Source of the DNA: Chiua virens
Lineage: Eukaryota > Basidiomycota > Agaricomycetes > Boletales > Boletaceae
Assembly (NCBI GenBank): GCA_019787685.1
Contig: JAHNUO010000013.1
Span: 1,116,001 to 1,180,000 of the forward strand
DNA: 64,000 nt
Direction of reading: 5' to 3'
Positions 1 to 12,300 of the stretch are shown here, piece after piece (positions within the stretch are counted from its first letter, which is position 1; each line of letters begins with the position of its first letter). A model generated the notes under the pieces. It saw only the letters and a program-made list of their open reading frames with translations. It made no database searches and was not told the DNA's origin. Position numbers and translations under genes: made by a program.

Positions 1-851
1 AGCTTCCAGGGTCCACGATTCTCCCTGCTTCTAACGCCCAATCCTCTCAATTGCCTCCCAGGGTGGTGCACAACCGCAACCATCTGGTGGACAGGGTCCT
101 CAGCAAAACTACCCTCCTCCCGTCCCCTACTATTACCCTTACCCACAAAATCAGTACTACGGGACACCATACAACTCGGGCTACGGCGTTCCCCAACAGT
201 TTGTCAAGTACCCCACCATGTTCCAGCCTGGACCACCTGCTCAAGCGGCCGCACCCTCTCCAGGAGGCAAGCAAGGTCCCGGTTCGGTGCAGTCTCAGTC
301 GGACCACTATGGTCGTGGGCTTTATGGCCAACAACACCAGCTCCCAACGTCAACCTACGATGATCTCGGGTATCAGCACCATGCACCACAACACAATCAT
401 GCAGCGGAGTCAATAACCTCACTTCGAGCGAGTACAGCAAGCACCCTCAGCTTTATGGCGGGCAGGCTATCCAGAGCTTCATGGGTCTCGGGCAGGGCAA
501 CGCGGCCGGATCAGGTCCGTCCCTCGCCCAACGCACGGGTGGTACGTCCCCCGAGAACACGTACAAATCCTACTCTCAAAACGTTGGCGTGAAAGACGGT
601 GCTACAGGCGTCGGAGTCGGCCAAGGTGTTGGTCAACCCCAGTCGGGACGTGGTGTCCAGCAGGCGCACACCCAAGGTGGTTTCTACGGGGCCAATCGCT
701 TCGGGTCTGCCGCTGCCTGCCGCGGCGCCTCAGGGCCAACAAGGGCAGCAAGCCACGCAAGCCCCTCAAGGCCATGTCGGGTATCCCGCAGGGCAACTCG
801 GACGCCAACTTTTACCAGTATCAGGCAAGGCAGCAAGGCTATTGGCAGTGA
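1..851 (+). CDS. Def1-like Q/G/P-rich protein, 3' part only, frame-disrupted
   Basis: This is the C-terminal part of a low-complexity protein rich in Gln, Gly, Pro and Tyr, including a PYYYPYPQNQYYGTPY block near base 150 and an FVKYPTMFQPGPP block near base 210. It ends in a FYQYQARQQGYWQ tail with a TGA at 849-851. This matches my recollection of the C-terminal half of basidiomycete RNA polymerase II degradation factor Def1 (CUE domain at the N-terminus, which would lie upstream of the window); Def1 promotes ubiquitylation of stalled polymerase. The reading frame changes about four times (near 57, 400, 710 and 782), each by one base and without usable splice sites. The gene therefore cannot be read through as given. 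Alternative: another fungal Q/G-rich prion-like protein. Confidence 0.55.
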
Positions 852-1211
852 TTGAAGTGATGTTTCAGTTGACCGTTCTGCTGGGATTTCGTTCTACGTT
901 GTGCCGTACTTTCTTTTTTTTTCTTTACATATCTCCTCTCAGTGTCTCTTTTTTCTCTTGCTTCAGCTGTTTGATATCATAGCTGGTACAGTTTCGAAGC
1001 ATGTCTGCATTGCAATGTACCTTCTAACAACATGACCTCTCACAAGCTCCTGATACCGACTTCGTACGGCGTTTCATAAATTCATACAGGGAACGATCTG
1101 TGAACGTTGCGCCAGACGCTGCTGCACACATGTATAGTATAAAGAAGAGAACAATGCTGGCAAACAGGACATGCGGCCGTCGGTATCATTTTAGTTAAAA
1201 AAGAATCTCTT
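852..1211. other. Intergenic, converging 3' ends
   Basis: This lies between the stop of the Def1-like gene and the stop of RPS28 on the opposite strand. It holds a pyrimidine-rich tract around 905-960 (a T10 run near 910) and AT-rich sequence suited to 3' UTRs. No further gene is seen. Confidence 0.5.
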
Positions 1212-1577
1212 TCACCGCAAACGGCTGTCCCAACGGCGTGTGAGCAAAAACGCCGATCGAGGCATAGACAAGGCGGACTGACCGGGCTTCACGCTCGCTC
1301 TCGAGCAACGCCAAGATATCCTCTTCCCGAACGGGCCCCTTGACGTTCCGGATGATCGTTCGCGTGGTGTCGTCCATGAACTCGACGCGCACTTGGGTGA
1401 CACCACCCCGGGAGCCGGTTCGTCCGAGGACCTGCAGGCGGGGCGGGGTCAGCGGTAGCCTGTGTGAGCATGGTTGGATAGGACCTTGATCACTTTGGCA
1501 AGTTTGACGGGTGCTTTTGATGAATCCTGGAGATGGGATTGAGTGGGCGTCGTGAGGGCGAGGATGGGACGTACCAT
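1212..1577 (-). CDS. RPS28: 40S ribosomal protein S28 (eS28), four exons
   Basis: Small-subunit ribosomal protein that acts at the mRNA exit side of the 40S head. Splicing gives a 68-residue protein starting [20 protein letters not shown] and continuing through the family hallmark [19 protein letters not shown] to the canonical end ESEREARRLR, which is the normal family length. Exons are 1575-1577 (only the ATG), 1485-1526, 1283-1431 and 1212-1224. The introns are 48, 53 and 58 nt and all GT-AG. Without the last intron the frame would run on into an unrelated C-terminus, so the 13-nt last exon is needed to reach the conserved RRLR stop. The gene converges on the Def1-like gene. Identification is very secure. 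Confidence 0.95.
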
Positions 1578-1986
1578 GTCGATGAGAGATCTGCAGTGAA
1601 CGCCGTGTGTAGATTGTGTATCGTCGTACACAAGATTAAAGTTTGAATCTATACGAAGCTCCGCCCGGCGAATTCCGAGATATCATCAAGCCTCAAATTT
1701 TTACATAGGGGCTAAATCAAGGCACCGACATGGGTATCTTTGAATTGGAACACTAGTACTGGTCAGAGGCAGGAAAAGAAGTGAAAAACAAATAATAATC
1801 CGACGTAATTAGTTGATATGTTTACGATCATAAACATACAACAGAGTGAAAACAACAGGGGGCGGCGACGAAAACAAACAAATAGCATGTGCGAAAACAT
1901 AGACAAAACCAAGGCTTGACTTTAGATCTTCTCAGGTAGTGGTAGAATCAATTTGAATCAAGGACTCGCGACGTGACGTTCGTAAA
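1578..1986. other. Intergenic, RPS28 promoter and 3' end of the SAP gene
   Basis: This 409 bp A/T-rich stretch contains the RPS28 promoter (reading leftward) and the 3' UTR of the next gene. No coding sequence or clear motif is seen beyond A-rich runs around 1770-1880. Confidence 0.45.
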
Positions 1987-3294
1987 CTATATGGGAGGGG
2001 CATAGAGGAGCATTGGGAACATGTTACTCTTCGATAGGTCACCGTTCGCCGTGGTGTGCCTCCTCGCTGACGAAGGCACTCGAGTGTCGGCGAACGCAAT
2101 CGGTGCCATGTAAATGGCTTCTGCAAAGGCAAAGGCGACGCCAACCGCAGCGTTGAGGATCCGCCACTCAAGTCCAACGACATCTATTCCTTCGATCGTA
2201 GCATCAAGAAATTTGTACGGATACCCGTACTGAGCAGCTAAACGTGAGATGGATGCCGTGAGAGGGTCGAGCGGAAGCACGCGGGGAACGCGTGCAGAGG
2301 TGGTATTCGCTGGGTGGAATGAAATGACATAACCAAGAATGATAGGGATGATCAACGTAGGTATTGACCAGTGTAGGAGAACACTCCAGAATACGGAGGA
2401 CTGGAAAGTCGAGAGGGGGGGATACGGGATCTTGACTAGCCAATGACCATTGTAAACGACTCGAGGGAAATGGATCCTAACATAAGATCAGTCAGAAAGA
2501 CCCGGGAATAAGGAAATATTCGTACCTCCAGGAAATTCCACGGAATGACTCGATACAAAATGTACAATATTTCCAAGAAAGCAGTGACGAGGGAGATATG
2601 GAGAGAGTTTGAGAGTATCTGCCGTGAATAGGTCTTAGGTGGGTCAAGGCGAGATCAGACATGACTTACAGATCTGGAAGTCAGGAGATACAGGCAAGCA
2701 TTCTCTTTGGCACCTGTCTGCAGCGATTTGAACGTGGTGTCCGCGAGCTCGAGTGTCGGCCTCGGAATGCTACGCAAAATACTGCGCGGAGTAAACAAGA
2801 AGCTGCGCTCCTGCTTGGGAGTTATGGGAGGTACACTAGGTGTCTCCTCTTCGGATGGTGAAACTGCAGCGTTCTTGAGCATCAATGATACCTCGCGAAT
2901 CTCTGGAACAGGTGTGGACTCGGCCAGAGGGCGGCGACGCGTCAAACGAGTAGAAGGGGGACTAGTTAACTTCTTCTCTGATATCACCTCCACCGATTCT
3001 GGGGCCGGGGATGTGGTGGAGAATCTGTAGAGGGATGAACAAGTGGCAATAGCAAGCATGTCGAGAAACCCACGCTTGCGTAGGTTGCGGTGTGTTCTTC
3101 TTTCGTTTACCAAACAAGCCCGAGAAGGTGGGGTTATCCTCAAGCGTAGTCTGGTTATTGTCGAGATGTTTGCGGATTCGCTGTTGGACGTCTTCCTTCG
3201 TTCCGGCATCGCTAATGCGGAGAGCTAGGGCGATCTCCCTGAGGTCCGCCTTCCTCTTGGACTGGAGGGATCCAGCGTACACGGCTGTGGTCAT
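1987..3294 (-). CDS. SAP-domain protein with C-terminal membrane segments
   Basis: The start at 3294 opens directly into a SAP-like helix-turn-helix (about residues 8-46: SLQSKRKADLREIALALRI, then a DAGTKEDVQQRIRKHL helix), a module usually linked to nucleic-acid or chromatin binding. A Ser/Pro/Glu-rich linker follows, spliced by a 49-nt intron (3025-3073). The C-terminal third is hydrophobic with about three likely membrane segments (ISLVTAFLEILYILYRVI; SVLLHWSIPTLIIPIILG; AAVGVAFAFAEAIYMAPIAF). The junction at about 2479-2526 does not close in frame (one base off), so either a consensus indel lies nearby or the splice is unusual. SAP plus multiple TM segments suggests an ER/nuclear-envelope protein; this is inference. 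Fungal proteins of this layout are generally annotated only as SAP-domain proteins. Confidence 0.75.
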
Positions 3295-3571
3295 CGTTCG
3301 TGTATGGGTGGTGGCAAGATGTAGTATGAGTTCAATCAACAACTGCAATTCGCGTCGACACGAAAGCACGTGATACGTTACCCCATACAGACCCCGTGCA
3401 CCTACTACTGGGGTACCTGTGTCACTCTATGTGCGGACCGCGGCTTTCGGTGAGATCAATCCGTCGATGGAAACGAGCTACTTATAAGAAGCTCTGGTCT
3501 TTCCTAGTGACCACGCTCTCTTTCTCCTGCTTCTCATCCTCTGGTAGGATACTCACGACCAACTAGCTATC

Positions 3572-4289
3572 ATGCGCTCGATTGTCTGCTTTCTCTCTTT
3601 CCTTTTGCTTGCTGGTCAAGGTCAGTCATTTGCCCCTGTTCCTGACCCCGGCTGTCTTAGACCCTGCTTATCTCCCAGCGCTTTCTTTGACTATCGACAT
3701 CGGCGGTAACCTTGGCAGCCTGTCTGCTAACAACTTCCTCAACGTTACTGACACGTATCTTTTGACCAACGTAAGTACCAATGTTCAGGTAGATTGTCAG
3801 ATCATATACATATTTGCACAACCCATAGTGTCAATCCCAGTGCAACAATGCCAACTCCTTGATCAGCGTAAGTCAGGCTATCTGCGGTACTAATATACCT
3901 ATATACTTCTTTTCAGAATTGCACAAACGATCAGTGCCTTTGCGATACCGACACTGTATCTGCTATAACGAGTTGCCAACAATGCATGTTTGGCGTCCTT
4001 GTTGCTAACTTTGCCACGAGCGCGGATCCTCGGGCTGGTTCTCAAACTGCGCTCACAGGTAAGCTTCCCACTTCATCTCTTTGCAGCCATGTTGACACCG
4101 GTGAAAGCCTACGCAACCGCGTGTTCAGACGCCGGTGCTTCCGTCCCAGCGTCCCTCGTTGCCTTGAGCACGCCACCAGATTGGGATGGTCCATATGAAG
4201 TAGTACTTTCGCCTGGGGAAACCGTATTGAGTGTAGCGGTGGCAACGCTTTTGGGCGGGGGTGCTCTACTACTCCTATCAAACATGTAG
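3572..4289 (+). CDS. Small secreted cysteine-rich protein, probable GPI anchor
   Basis: Five exons (3572-3620, 3661-3770, 3829-3867, 3917-4058, 4087-4289) joined by GT-AG introns give a protein of about 180 residues. It starts with a signal peptide (MRSIVCFLSFLLLAGQ). A central cysteine cluster follows (CQSQCNN, NCTNDQCLCD, SCQQCMF), then an Ala/Ser/Pro stretch and a hydrophobic C-terminus (TVLSVAVATLLGGGALLLL) ending two residues before the stop. This is typical of a GPI-anchored wall or membrane protein. The cysteine spacing resembles short fungal extracellular Cys-rich families, but I cannot assign it to CFEM proper. Function unknown; an extracellular or cell-surface role is inferred from topology. 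Confidence 0.7.
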
Positions 4290-4623
4290 GGATTGATCAT
4301 GATCAGACTGGTTGTGTTGGGATTGTAAGATACTAATAGAGCGTCTGCACTGTCTTTACAATCACAAATGAACCCACGATGCATCTGTGTAAATATTTTT
4401 GGAACTGCTGCTTCAGCGCCAGCAGTTGCATATAGTTTCCTGTTGCATGTTGCGACATGCGATGATGGTGCCTGTACCGGATGACAATTGGAGTTGTAAA
4501 ATGTGGCTGTGTTGCACATCTGCATCTGAATTTTCAAGTTGTTACGCTCGATACTACATACTGTATACAGCCCGAGTCGGTCGATACCTTACTTCGAATT
4601 CGCCCTCCTGATTTCGATGCACA
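4290..4623. other. Intergenic, 3' end and helicase promoter
   Basis: 334 bp between two genes on the same strand. It shows nothing beyond AT-rich sequence and the probable 5' leader of the helicase gene. Confidence 0.4.
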
Positions 4624-7600
4624 ATGGCTACTCTTCGTTTCTCAGTTCGCGCGGGTCACATTCCCTAGCAAATGCTTCGCATTTGGCTTTCATTGGCATC
4701 CGCGACTATTTTAGAAATCTTCCAGACAAGCCCAGTCAACTGCCTACCAGACTTCTCGTCCACTTTGTGCTCGAAGCTTTTCTTCCTCGGCGACTAGCCA
4801 TGCATCCACAGCTGCGCATTGTAAGTCGACCGACTACGAACTCCCGACGGACATTTACTTCTCTGAAAACTCGCCTCTTGCGCCTTCTCCTCGCTTCGAC
4901 TGGAGACTCCGAGCCACGTCGCGCTGTCACCGCAAGCATAGTTTACAGACGAAACGAGATAGCACCGGCGGTTATATGAAGCGCGTTGTTCCCCCATATT
5001 CCCAAGTACAACCCGGGGAACCACTCCATCACGAGATCCAAGCTTACCATGATCGGTAAGTCCATTTGACCATTGATTCTGGGGCTCATCGAACAATTAC
5101 AGGTTTTTACCATTACTTGATGCCGAGCAAGCGGAGGGCGAATCCGTGCTTCGCGAACGTCTCTCGAGTTGGTCATTGTCTCGTTTACGCGAGGAGGGGT
5201 ACACCAGTCACGGATCTCTACGCGTTTTGGCTAGAGGGACCGCAGTTTCGGAAACCGATTGCGTGTTTCTCTCTAGGCCCGGGCATTATCTTGCCAGAGC
5301 ACAGATTCGAGTAAATCTATTTCAAATCGTCCGAGCGCGTACTTACTTTGTACTTGTACCAGAAACGGAACCCAGGTATTATTGTCGCGTATCGATCCCT
5401 TGCAAGAGGTGCCTTTGCGCGGCACTGTCATGGCTAGCAATGCGACCCAACTTCGGGTCGTGTTTGACGAGAAATTCGACATTGAGAACGATCTATGGCG
5501 CCTTGATGCTGGACGGTCCAACATCATCTTTGAACGGATGCGTGCTGCAGTCTTGCATTTCAACCACGATCCCGCTGTATTGGAGGCCTAGTCAAACCTC
5601 TGACAGACAATCCGTCATACAGGGTACACATCTCCGTGATGTGTTCCTCCGTTCGTTTTCTCCAGCTTCCGTTTCCTTGCATCAACCCCTGCAGGCTCCG
5701 GACGAAGTCCTATATGTCTCCCATGAAACATTGGAACATCACAGTCGAGAAGGGCGCGAACACGGCGGTGTATTCAAGGACGACATGAGGATCCAGAGTT
5801 GGGCAAAGCGATATGCACGGACAAACCCAATCGTAATGGATGGTGACCCCGTATTGAAAGGTTTGAACGCTACACAGATTCGGGCAGTCGCAATGATGAT
5901 TGGCGAACGAATTTCGCTTGTTCAGGGTGTAAGTTCATATAGTCTGTCGTGTTTAATGAGATCTTATTGTTGATTCGAAACTCAGCCTCCAGGGACAGGC
6001 AAGACCAAAACGATTGTCGAGGCTGTCCAGGTGCTCAAGGTAATTCCATATGGCGAGCTTGGCGTGTCATCGAGTCTTCAATATACATTTAGGCTCATTT
6101 TGAAGTACATCACCCGATCCTTGTCTGTGCGTATACCAACGTCGCGGTGGACAACCTTGTGGAAAGTTTCGCGGATGCAGGCTTGAAGCCTCTGCGTATA
6201 GGTTTCCGCGGTAAGATCAAAGACACTCTCACTAAGCACACTCTCGACTACAAGCTTGAGCAACATCCCCTCAAGCCCAAGGTGGATGTCCTGCTCGAAA
6301 AGAAAAAGGTTGCAGAGAAAAAGATATCCGAGCTGACCAAGAAAATCGAAGTTGTACAGAGAGCTCCCACAACCCGCACAGCGGGGCGCGTTGACCAGAT
6401 GCGGTCGGCCCTGCTCGCGCAGGAACGCCAATCAATGGCAATAGCCGCGAAATTGTACGCTATTCATCAAGAGATGTTGCGCGATATTACCGCAGATGCT
6501 GACGTGGTACGTGGTTATTCAGTTTGTTTCGCGCACTGACATTGTGCCAGATTTGTACGACTTGCATCACTTCTGCCAGTGTAGCGCTTAACGTACTCGA
6601 CTTTCCCGTGGTTTTTCTCGACGAAGCATCCATGTCGACGGAGCCGGCAACCCTTATACCTTTGATGAAAGGCGTACGTGTTTCACATTGGATCTTGGAC
6701 GATTTCCGATGTATCAGCGCAGGCACAACATGTTGCTCTCATCGGAGATCATAAGCAACTTCCGCCTGTCATCGCGAGCCGCGAAGCGCAGTTGAAAGGA
6801 CTTGGAACCAGTCTATTCGAGAGGTTGGCCGAAGAAGGGGGTACGTGGTCCTTTTCAGTATTGATGACTTGCCTGAATTAGTAATTGTTATGCAGTGGTG
6901 CCGTCAATTATGCTGGATATCCAATACCGGATGCATCCGTCGATATCGCAGTTCCCGTCGCTAGAGTTTTACGATCTTTCCCTGCGAGATGGAACCGTAG
7001 ACACTTTCGGCAACATCCCCTCAAATCTTCTCCCACCACTTTCAAGTCATCTACCGGTTGATGCATCGACCGGACACCGGAGATCGGTTGTCTTCCTAGA
7101 CCATGGTGGATCTGAGACCGCCAGAGATCGGAGTCGGGTCAATTGGAACGAGGCGCACATCGTCTGCAGTGTCGTCGAGGACTTGCTGATGAAAAATGAG
7201 GTGAGATTGCATTGGAATGGACTTTCCTGATTGGAGGGTACTGATCGGGGTTTTGCGAAAGTCTCTTCGTGGAGAAGATATTGGCATTATTGCGCCTTAC
7301 GTCGCTCAGGTCTCGTTACTGACACGCCTGCTTAACTCCGATGAGAAGTACCGCAAACGCTTTTCCAGCACCCTTGGCGACCATCGGAAACTGCAACTTC
7401 ATGACATTGACATCAAGACTGTGGATGGATTTGAGGGTCGGGAGAAGGAAGTGATCATTTTTTCCACCGTACGCAATAACCCGTCGGGCCAGATCGGATT
7501 TCTGGCTGATAGGCGACGACTCAACGTTGGGCTCACACGCGCCCGACGGGGGTTATTCGTCGTCGGGAGTATCAGTACGCTCAAGGAGAGTAAAATAACA

Positions 7601-7828
7601 AAGGGTCGGGCGGAGGAGCCGGCTGAATTGTTGTCCGGCACTCGGGTCCGTGGAGGAAGGGGAAACGAGGCTTGGAGGAGATATACAGAGTACCTGGTAG
7701 AGCAGCGGATGGTGCGCCAACTTACAGGGGACCGACTGCAACAGGTACTGTACGGAAACGTGCCTAGGCTGTTGGGCTCGTCGAGCGTGCGGATGGGAGT
7801 GTACGGGACGCCTTACTTACATTCGTGA
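4624..7828 (+). CDS. Upf1-family SF1 helicase, possibly mitochondrial
   Basis: About ten exons rebuild a roughly 900-residue superfamily 1B helicase. Motifs in order are: I (QGPPGTGKTKTI, near 5990), Ia (CAYTNVAVDNL, near 6125), II (VVFLDEASM, near 6610), III (ALIGDHKQLPPV, near 6740), IV (LDIQYRMHPSIS, near 6910), V (VDGFEGREKEVIIFSTVR, near 7425) and VI (RRRLNVGLTRARRGLFVVG, near 7510). The chosen start (MATLRFS, then KSSRQAQSTAYQTSRPLCARS after an intron) gives an Arg/Ser/Ala-rich, acid-poor N-terminus that looks like a mitochondrial presequence; this is inferred. Two one-base insertions break the frame near 5205 and 5588, although the protein reads coherently on both sides. The family unwinds RNA or DNA; relatives are Upf1, Sen1 and Hcs1/SMUBP2, and I cannot say which is closest. 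Confidence 0.85.
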
Positions 7829-9388
7829 GTGTTTTGCGTCATGCACAATTACACATCTTTACCGCCGAGCGAGACTGGGGCACGGTTATTACACAAGTAC
7901 CCGCCAGCGTGACCAAGTAACCCTGGAAAATATTCGAAATTGCACGTAACATCGGATTGTTCCAGGCTTTACCGTGTGTAGAAATACCACGGTTTTCGTT
8001 CTCGACCGACGGGGGTTTGGCAATTGCGTCGAGCTATGACAATCCATGCACAGCCCATGGGAGGACAGTTGCACAGTACGAAATCACATTTCACACTTGA
8101 CGTTGTGTCGTCTGAGTTGAGTTGCTCCACCAAGTAACTACTGGAGTTTAGAACCACATGCTAATATTTATTAGTCGCTGCGCGCGAGTTTGAAATAATC
8201 TGCAGCTGGCCCAAACCATAAATGTGATCTTATAACATGTCACCGTTTCACCAACAAGCAGGATTGGCGGGATCCGCCCGGAAAATAACATGATTTTGTT
8301 TGTTCGGCTGTCTGCGGACGTGTTGGAGGGGCTATGCAGGGAAACATGATGCGCCAAGAACGCGTAGGTGGGACAACCCCGACATTGACTCATATACGTC
8401 ATGCGGGCGCGACCACTGATTAGTAGCGAGATAAAGCCGACCTCGACCTCGAGGTGACAATCGGCTGAAAGGAAGATTCGGGCTTGGTTCCAAATCAGAG
8501 GTGAAGCCACATTGCAACGTCCGATTTGCGCGCGTTGACATTGTGGGTAGATAGACGATTGATCCGGCCGTCAAGACCCTGAACGGTGTGCGGATCCAGG
8601 CATGCCTACGGTCGTGCAAGGCTGTAGCCTGAATTGAATTGGAACAATATTGGGTCTCGACGCCAGTGCCACATCATATGCGGAGTCCTCGGGAATCGTG
8701 CGCGGTTGGAGAAGATCCTCCGTTGGGGTCGCCTTCTATAGACGCGCCGAACTTGCATCACATAGATGGATATATCAGATGGGTCTTCGATGCTGTCTTT
8801 TTGCAAAGCGCACTGTTCTTCTTTTCGGGACATGGGGACACTGCAAAGCGTGGCCATATGGGGAAAGTAGGAACGCGTTGGTTAAATGAGATCCGTCGGT
8901 CAGCAGAGGTGGACCATGCAACGCACGGTGCAGTCGACCCTGTCCCGACTACCGAGCTCTCAGGTAGAAAAATCAGCCTCGAACCAGAGCCGAAGTTGAG
9001 TGCTACGCAGCTCTGGATGGGGGTTTACGTGGGCGATGACAACCACGTGGCACAGGAGGATGCATCCCTGTTTTCGTGTCTCATAATGTGTTTTGACAGT
9101 GTGAATTTGGGTGACACCTGCCTGGTATTTTCCTGTGGGTGACGAAAGAAGTGACCAATGTGTATCGTCATGGCCCAGTTCTCTCAACACTCAAAAGCAC
9201 ATCCAAATGCTTCCAGTGCAGGAACGAGATCCCCCTCGCTCGTCCTTCCCTCTTCCGTCCCCAACTGTCCCTCTGTTTAATTTAGCTATTCCCAATCCCG
9301 GTCGTACAACTACGAACGAATCCACCTGCTTGTAAATCTTCCCGAACCCGCTCGAAGTTCTGCAACTCTATTGCTTGACGACCAACAA
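7829..9388. other. Long intergenic stretch, no supported gene
   Basis: 1.56 kb between the helicase and the RanBP2-finger gene. Several open frames of up to 167 codons occur (8639-9142) but show no family features, no signal peptide and no splice-consistent extensions. The last 150 bp before 9389 are pyrimidine-rich and probably carry the promoter and 5' UTR of the next gene. Confidence 0.4.
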
Positions 9389-12300
9389 ATGTCGCCTTCC
9401 TTAGCTGCCTCAGAGACCTTCTCTCCATGCTCAAATACCACCTCTCTGTCCGACCAACACCAGCCCAACCTCTCTTCCGACGCCCTCCCGATGATCACCA
9501 CTTCTCTCTTCGACTCTGCCATCAGCGCTGGTCCTCAGGACTTGTTGTTGTCGTCCCCGTGCTACGATCCTTCGATGAGCGCCCTTCCGACGCGCTGGTC
9601 CCAGTTCGCCTCCCCTCTTGCCCGATCATTATCATCTGAGCGTTTGCGCAGCCTTGCCGCGTCCCGAGCCGAACGCATGTCGCCTTCCGCATCGGGTATA
9701 GGTTCATTTACCAACTTGGCCGTCCCTGCGCAACCCTATGGCGGCGTCACTTCCCCGTTCGACTTGTCACCCCGCCTTTCGATCCACAGCAACGGGTTCA
9801 ATGATCTGGGCAAGATTGATGAGCACCCGTCTGTATACGCGGCTTTCCTGTACACGCGTTCGCGCGCCGTCAAAGTGAGTTGCCTTGTGGATGATGTTTT
9901 CCTGCCCAGCCGAGCTAAGTGCGGAATTACCAAGGTACGCAAGCACCCGAATGCCACTTTCTTGTCGTTGCGTTCAATTTTCGAGTTTGTCGAGGAGACG
10001 GTACGTCAATTTTTGGCCGTGTGATGCCGTAGGCTAACTCGCTTCAAGAATCAGTCTGACCAACCGGGCGCGGGATCCTCTTTGTCTATGTGGACGTTGA
10101 AGGACCTATCTGCCCCCAACGAAGCTTGGGTGGTTTTCAAGACCCACCAAAATGTGAGTGTGGTTCTCGTTTCTTCGTTAGACTGGCGATGTGTCGACGG
10201 CTTGCCACGTGGCGCGGCAACTGGGGGACAAGCGGTGCGACGTGCTGATGCAGCAAGTGTTTGATGTTTTCATATCGGCCAGCGTGGCTCGAAAACATTG
10301 GCTGCAAAAGGGGCGACGGTTATGAGTCATATTTTGAAATCAGGAACCCGCTCTAGTCGCGCTTATCGACCCTACAAGAACCGAGACTGTTCTTCAGCTC
10401 TCCGGCGAGGGTACCATTTTTGTCACTCGGCGATCATTTCCTCCGTGTTTTTTTCGCGATCATAATTTGTCGTACTGACCATCTATGGTTTCTCTTTGAC
10501 AGGCGTGTGCATTCCTCTCGCTTTCTCTCCCATCTTTCACTATATTTCCTGCTCTCGAGGCTGAGCTGGAACCCTTTGAAAAGCTTCATCGCATTGACGA
10601 ATTGTCCAGGGTATGCTTTTCGTTCTTACCTATAGTGTCCACGGCGATTGACCCGTCACTTGAACATTGGTTATAGTTCCCGCCACTCCCTGTCATTCAG
10701 CCAGAGAGAAAATCCCATAAGCTCCGTATGTCTATCTCTACGCCCGATCTTCACAGACGCATTGCCGTTGGACAACCTGCTGTTGAAGCTCAACCGTCAC
10801 CTCACCCCGAAAAGTTCGTAATTTCGAGCAACCCCCCCAATCCGAGAACCACGTTCAGAGTCGGTGACTGGATGTGAGTAGTTTCGATACTCGTCATTTG
10901 ATTTTACCTGGCTGGGCCGGCATAGGGGTCACCGATCATTATCCCTCCCATATTTGTATACGCCCTTTGTGACAACATGTTACTAACCAGTAATCATTTT
11001 TTGTCAGATGCAATTCTGTCACATGCGCTGCTCACAACTTTGGGTGAGTGTTTCCTGTCATGCACACATTAGTTCTGCAGTAGCGGCCGGATAGTAGCTG
11101 TCACATGCAGCATGGGTTTAAGTCGCAATAATACTGAGCGGCCAGTTTGGTTTCGCATCGGTCACGTTGTTACCATTACAAATCACTCCACCCTCCTATT
11201 TTCCTTGGTCGATCCGCATCTCTATTTGCTTCCTCCCGATTTTGGGGTGTTCATCTTTTATCCTCGCTTGCATAAAAGCCATGGTCCTGACCGATTCATT
11301 CCCTTGCATGATTTTACACAGGCGCAACCTAGCTTGCAGAGGTTGCGGTTGTCCGCGTTCGGAAAGCCAAGTTTCAGCCATGAATCGCCAAGCTCTGGGC
11401 ATGTCGTCTGCTCGTCTTCCCACTTCTCCGCGTTTCGCCAACTCCGCCGGTACTACGCTGTATACAGGTCCTTCGATACCAAATTCCTCCCATTATCCCA
11501 CCATGCAGCATGGCGCCCGGTACTCGCTCGCAGTTCAGCCAGGCGCTGGTGCGAAACCCGCATCACCATCTCATCCTCTCCTAACTCCCTCCGGGCGTTC
11601 TTTCTCGGTTGGAGGCAAGGTACATAACATATCCAACGACCCTGCTGCGCCATGCATCATGTATTGGCCTGATAACGAGCCATTGCCTGAGCAAGGTCAG
11701 ATCCGTCCAAGCAACCTTGCTGGAGTCTCGGTAAGTTACCGGAGAACATTGAAGCGAGCTCATGTGACTGATTTGCGCCATAGCAACCCCCCATCTTGAA
11801 CACGGGGAATCGCGGTCCGATTGAGCATCAGCCTGGCGATTGGATCTGCCAGAAATGCAATTATCTGAATTGGAGGCGGCGTAAGGTTTGCCAGACTTGC
11901 TACCCATGTGCGCTTCGCTTCTTGTGTTGCCTTGCCACTGTTTCTTATGATTCTTTCTTTCAGACGCCGAAGGCAATGGCGATTCTATCTCAGCAGCAGT
12001 GCAGACTGAGCGGATCAACCTATTAACATCCCTTCTTGCTCAGAATCAGTTGCCACTCAGAGCAACCCCCACTTCTGTCGATGTTCCCCGCCGAAACACC
12101 GTGACCCAAGCGCAGCCTCAGTGTCCGCCGGAACACATCGCACCTTTGTCCAGACTCAGCCGTTCTCAGATTGACCTTCGTGCCTCGCAGCATCCCGACC
12201 CTCAGTTTATATACGAGACGTCAGGGCCCCATCGACACGGACAGTCATCGTTTCCCGACATGCGAGACTTGGAGGATGCACTACCTGATGGCGCACCAGC

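Noticed and set aside
8639..9142. 167-codon open frame in the long gap after the helicase
   Set aside because: No recognisable motif, no consistent splice extension and no preferred codon pattern compared with neighbours.
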